A stretch of DNA of 8,162 bases from an uncultured Clostridia bacterium. Its GTDB lineage: Bacteria; Bacillota; Clostridia; Christensenellales; CAG-138. Positions 5,263 through 8,162 of this stretch are shown piece by piece; position 1 is the first letter of the stretch; each line of letters opens with the position of its first letter. The stretch covers positions 1 to 8,162 of the forward strand of contig CAMZAY010000041.1 in NCBI GenBank assembly GCA_947304365.1, read 5' to 3'. The notes under the pieces are model-generated. The model had not been told where the DNA came from, searched no databases, and was given only the letters and a program-made list of their open reading frames with translations. The position numbers and the translations under genes are program-made.

Positions 5263-8162
5263 TCACATGCCCAGCGCGATCCTTGCGATAAGCGTGGAAT
5301 CGTACGCGTCGACATTGCCGTCGCCGCTGACATCGGCGTTCGCGACGCCGCGGTCGGAGAGCTGACCGCAGTTCACCAGATACGCGTTGAGCGCGGTAAC
5401 GTCGCGCATGTCGATCGAGCCGTCGCAGTTGACGTCGCCAAGGAGCACCGCGGGAGTGACCTCGTCCTGCTCGAGCACCACGGTAACGTTGAGGTTCTCA
5501 TAAATGGGCTGCGTCATATCATAGGGCAGACCGTTCACAAAGTAGGTGTAAACGAAGCCGCTTGGCGCGGTGGGGAGCGGGACCGTCTCGCCCTTTGCGA
5601 TCTCCACGACGGCGGTATAGTCGCCGGTAAACGTTACGGTAACGGTCTGGTCCTCGCCTACGATCCTTACCGTGACGGTGCCGAATGCGACGCCGTCATA
5701 TTTCACCGTGAGCACGTAGACGCCGTTCACTGCGCTGTCGAATGCGGGCTCCCAGGAATAGGAGATATGCGCGCTCGTCCAGGCGACGCTCGTTTCAGCC
5801 GCGGAACGGCTCGAACGGTAGCTGATGGTCGTGCCGGCCTGTATGTCGCTCATGCCGAAGTTCTCGGTGTTCTCCGCAACGTAATAGGTGGAGCCGTTCA
5901 GCGCCGCCTGCGCTACCGCGGGAGCGTACACGTAGCAGGTGCCGGAGGTGGTGGATACCCTCCACCCGCTGCTGTACGAGAGGTAGAGCTTGGTCGTCTG
6001 ACCGCCGGGACCGCCGGGGCCGCCGGAGCTTGCGGGCGTCGTGGTGATCTGCGCCGCGCTGCCGGAGGCGTTGACCTCCCATACCTTGGCGTTCGATACG
6101 TCGGTCGTCGTGCCTATTGTGTAGCTGGAGGACCAGCCGGAGCTCGACTGGGTGTAGGTCAGGTAATAGTTCGTTCCGCTGACCGTGGTGTAAAGATGGG
6201 AGTTCTCATCCATGTACCAGGTGTTGCTCTCGCCCAGCGTGCCGAAGGTGTAGCCGCCGGAGACGCTTGAAAGGGTGCTCGTCACGTTCGATACGGAGCC
6301 GGAAGCGGCAAGGGTGTTCACGCTCGTCGAGGCGGAGGTGTTGGTTATGACGTAGCGGCTGCCGGAGCCCATGCTCGTCACGCGCTCAAACACGTTCGTA
6401 TCGCCGGTATCGAGATCCACCCAGGGGGTGATGCTCACGCCGGAGCCGGTCGCCGTGCCGGTCTTGGCGCTCGTGGAGCCGTTGATGTAAAGGTAATAGG
6501 TGTTGCCCGAAACGAGCGCGGGATGGCTGAACACGAGGTAGGATGCCGTGTTGGAGGAGCTTGCGAAATACGCCTGGGTGCTCTTCAGCACGTTGCCGGA
6601 GCCGTCCTTTATGACGATGGAGTAGCCGGACTTGATGGAGAGGTTCTTGAACTCCACGTAGATACCCGCGGAGGGAGAGCCCTGCATCTGGTTCATGCCG
6701 CAGCCGAGGGTCACGCCGCCGTAAAGCGCGAGGGTATCCTCGGTATCGAGCGGGTCGTTGGAGGTGTTGGAGGCGGAGTAGACCTCGAGATCGCCGCCGC
6801 GGAAGTACGCGCCGCCGTTGGAGTCGATGCCGTCGCCGCCGGAGGTGTACAGGCGGTAGACGCCGCCGTACTCGTTGATCGTGAAGTGGTAGTTCGAGGT
6901 GTTCTTGTTCGCGGCGTTGATAACGTCATCCGTCGAATAGATGGTCGCATAGCCGGAGTTGAGCACGATGTCCGCGCCCTCGAAGCCCTCGTAGCAGTTG
7001 TTGATGGTAAGGTGGATGAGCTCGTCCGAAGCGCCGCGGTAGCCGAAGGTGAGCACCTTGTCGGCATGGACGCCGTCGTCACGGGTGGAGATGGTGTAGG
7101 TGCCGCCCGCGATGGTGATATTGCCGTCGGAATGGATAGCGTCATCCGGAGTGGAGATGGTGAACGTGCCGCCGACGAGCAGTGTCTCGAGCTCGGACTT
7201 GACGGCCTTTGCGCTGGGGGTGGTCTCCAGATCGCCGTTATACGAGGTGTTGGTGTGGCCGTTCGCGCAGGTGATGTTGAACGTGCCGCCCTCTATATAA
7301 AGGTTGAAAGCGGAAATGCCGTCGCCCGTGGTGTTGAGAATGAACGTGCCGCCGAAGATATTGACGTCGCCGGAGGTCTCCGTTCCGTCCTCGGCCTTTA
7401 CGCCGTCGCCCACGGCGGTGATGTTGAACGAACCGCCGGAGATATTGACCTCCTTACGGGCGAGTATGCCCTCGTCCCCGGAGTTGATCGTGATATCGCC
7501 GCCCGTCACGTAAACGGTGCCAAGGACTTCCGTATCGTCCTCCGCCTTTATGGCGTCGCCGTCGGTGGTGGTGATGGATACCGTGCCGCCGGAGATGAGC
7601 ATTTCATTCTCGGTGGAAAGGCCGCTGTTGGGAGCGGTGACGGTGAGCGTGGAGCCCGCGACGGTAAGGTAAGCGTTGGCGCCGACCTTAACGCCGTTCT
7701 TGGCCGCGGCGACTATATTGAGCGTGCCGCCGCCGGCGATGGTGATGTTGGAGGCCGTCTTGCCCTTTATGACCGCGCTCTCGGCGTAGTACGGGTTGGA
7801 GCCGTCGCCGCCGTCGGTCGTGGGACCGTAGGTGTCTGCGTTGTTGACCGCGCTGTCGGCAAGGGTGTTGACCGTGCCGGTAAGGCAGTTGATGTAGACC
7901 GCCGCGGTGGAATCCTTCTTAACGGTGATCGCGGAGGTGAACTGGCTCTTCATATTGAGGCCGTCAAGGAGTATCGTCGCGTCCTTGGTGGCTTCCTTCT
8001 TTACAACGATATCGGCGTAATCGCTCGAGCCGCTGAAGGCGTAGACGCCGCCCTTCTTCTTGATGCCGATATTGAGCTCGTACCCGCTCGCGACGGTGTA
8101 GACGGAATTGCCGTTTGCGTCGGTCGAAACGGTCATTTCGCCGGTGCCCTCCGCGCCGGTGA
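5263..8162 (-). CDS. Secreted beta-helix carbohydrate-binding protein with C-terminal dockerin (N-terminus outside the window)
   Basis: The frame is open to the window edge; a Met at 8136 has eight further in-frame codons before it and no Shine-Dalgarno, so the real start and any signal peptide are missing. The first about 490 visible residues (8162 to about 6670) are stacked short turns ending in GG(T/S) and D(G/A)I, including DDAIHSDGNITIAGG, DDGVHAD and CYEGFEGA. They resemble the Cthe_2159 (PF14262) parallel beta-helix, whose founder binds cellulose and polygalacturonate. Then come Ser/Thr/Tyr-rich beta modules (about 6420-5700) with a GGPGGPGG linker near 6001-6030. An InlB-repeat-like domain (5643-5473) follows, and a type I dockerin (5445-5266) ends the protein. 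It is probably exported and either docked to a cohesin-bearing scaffold or held at the cell surface. The family call is secure; the ligand is inferred. Confidence 0.9.
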   Translation of the reverse strand, partial: TGAEGTGEMTVSTDANGNSVYTVASGYELNIGIKKKGGVYAFSGSSDYADIVVKKEATKDATILLDGLNMKSQFTSAITVKKDSTAAVYINCLTGTVNTLADSAVNNADTYGPTTDGGDGSNPYYAESAVIKGKTASNITIAGGGTLNIVAAAKNGVKVGANAYLTVAGSTLTVTAPNSGLSTENEMLISGGTVSITTTDGDAIKAEDDTEVLGTVYVTGGDITINSGDEGILARKEVNISGGSFNITAVGDGVKAEDGTETSGDVNIFGGTFILNTTGDGISAFNLYIEGGTFNITCANGHTNTSYNGDLETTPSAKAVKSELETLLVGGTFTISTPDDAIHSDGNITIAGGTYTISTRDDGVHADKVLTFGYRGASDELIHLTINNCYEGFEGADIVLNSGYATIYSTDDVINAANKNTSNYHFTINEYGGVYRLYTSGGDGIDSNGGAYFRGGDLEVYSASNTSNDPLDTEDTLALYGGVTLGCGMNQMQGSPSAGIYVEFKNLSIKSGYSIVIKDGSGNVLKSTQAYFASSSNTASYLVFSHPALVSGNTYYLYINGSTSAKTGTATGSGVSITPWVDLDTGDTNVFERVTSMGSGSRYVITNTSASTSVNTLAASGSVSNVTSTLSSVSGGYTFGTLGESNTWYMDENSHLYTTVSGTNYYLTYTQSSSGWSSSYTIGTTTDVSNAKVWEVNASGSAAQITTTPASSGGPGGPGGQTTKLYLSYSSGWRVSTTSGTCYVYAPAVAQAALNGSTYYVAENTENFGMSDIQAGTTISYRSSRSAAETSVAWTSAHISYSWEPAFDSAVNGVYVLTVKYDGVAFGTVTVRIVGEDQTVTVTFTGDYTAVVEIAKGETVPLPTAPSGFVYTYFVNGLPYDMTQPIYENLNVTVVLEQDEVTPAVLLGDVNCDGSIDMRDVTALNAYLVNCGQLSDRGVANADVSGDGNVDAYDSTLIARIALGM
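5266..5445 (-). other. Type I dockerin domain
   Basis: The last 60 residues of the secreted protein contain two 12-residue F-hand calcium loops, DVNCDGSIDMRD and DVSGDGNVDAYD. Each is followed by a helix (VTALNAYLV and STLIARIAL). Asp, Asn/Ser and Asp sit at loop positions 1, 3, 5, 9 and 12 as expected for calcium binding. Loop positions 10-11, which decide cohesin choice, are Met-Arg and Ala-Tyr. Dockerins bind cohesins on scaffoldins, so the organism may carry a cellulosome or a simpler cohesin-based anchor, though lone dockerins also occur in bacteria without either. Confidence 0.93.

Noticed and set aside
5134..6270. Plus-strand open frame of 378 codons opposite the dockerin gene
   Set aside because: It runs over a terminator and antisense to a verified dockerin; no domain or ribosome site; composition typical of a shadow frame.
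8134..8136. Met at 8136 as the start of the dockerin protein
   Set aside because: The frame stays open for eight more codons to the edge, no Shine-Dalgarno precedes it, and no signal peptide follows; it is internal.

Overview
The window looks like chromosomal DNA of a fairly GC-rich gut or rumen-type clostridium (Bacillota, Oscillospiraceae/Ruminococcaceae-like). This rests on the zapA - U32 peptidase - mutS2 gene order, a secreted protein with a Cthe_2159-type beta-helix and a C-terminal dockerin, and an XRE-type regulator fused to membrane segments. The species call is inference. All five genes lie on the minus strand, so transcription runs from high to low coordinates. Both outer genes are cut by the window edges.

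In transcription order: (1) 8162-5263 is the 3' part of a large extracellular protein. It has a parallel beta-helix carbohydrate-binding domain, Ser/Thr-rich beta modules split by a Gly-Pro linker, an InlB-repeat-like domain and a type I dockerin. A strong intrinsic terminator follows at 5209-5179. (2) 5130-3647 is an independent unit. A near-consensus sigma-A promoter with a small dyad next to its start region drives a 458-residue XRE regulator. That protein has an acidic linker, four tandem two-helix membrane repeats marked by a WHPxW motif, and a tail of 21 consecutive Asp. A 13-bp terminator closes the unit at 3635-3604. (3) 3571-1 is a housekeeping operon with an extended -10 promoter, zapA (cell division), a U32 family protein resembling the RlhA/TrhP RNA hydroxylases, and mutS2 (ribosome-collision/recombination ATPase, 5' 359 codons only).

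The most unusual points are the XRE membrane protein with its repeated WHP hairpins and pure Asp tail, encoded by a quasi-9-bp codon repeat, and the intrinsic terminator that ends two bases before the U32 start codon, where a Shine-Dalgarno should be. The U32 and MutS2 products both belong to families acting on the ribosome or its RNA, so the operon may link division and translation quality control. The dockerin has recognition residues (Met-Arg and Ala-Tyr) unlike the Ser-Thr pairs typical of C. thermocellum. No RNA genes, CRISPR arrays, insertion sequences or prophage genes were seen. No gene-free stretch exceeds 300 bases.
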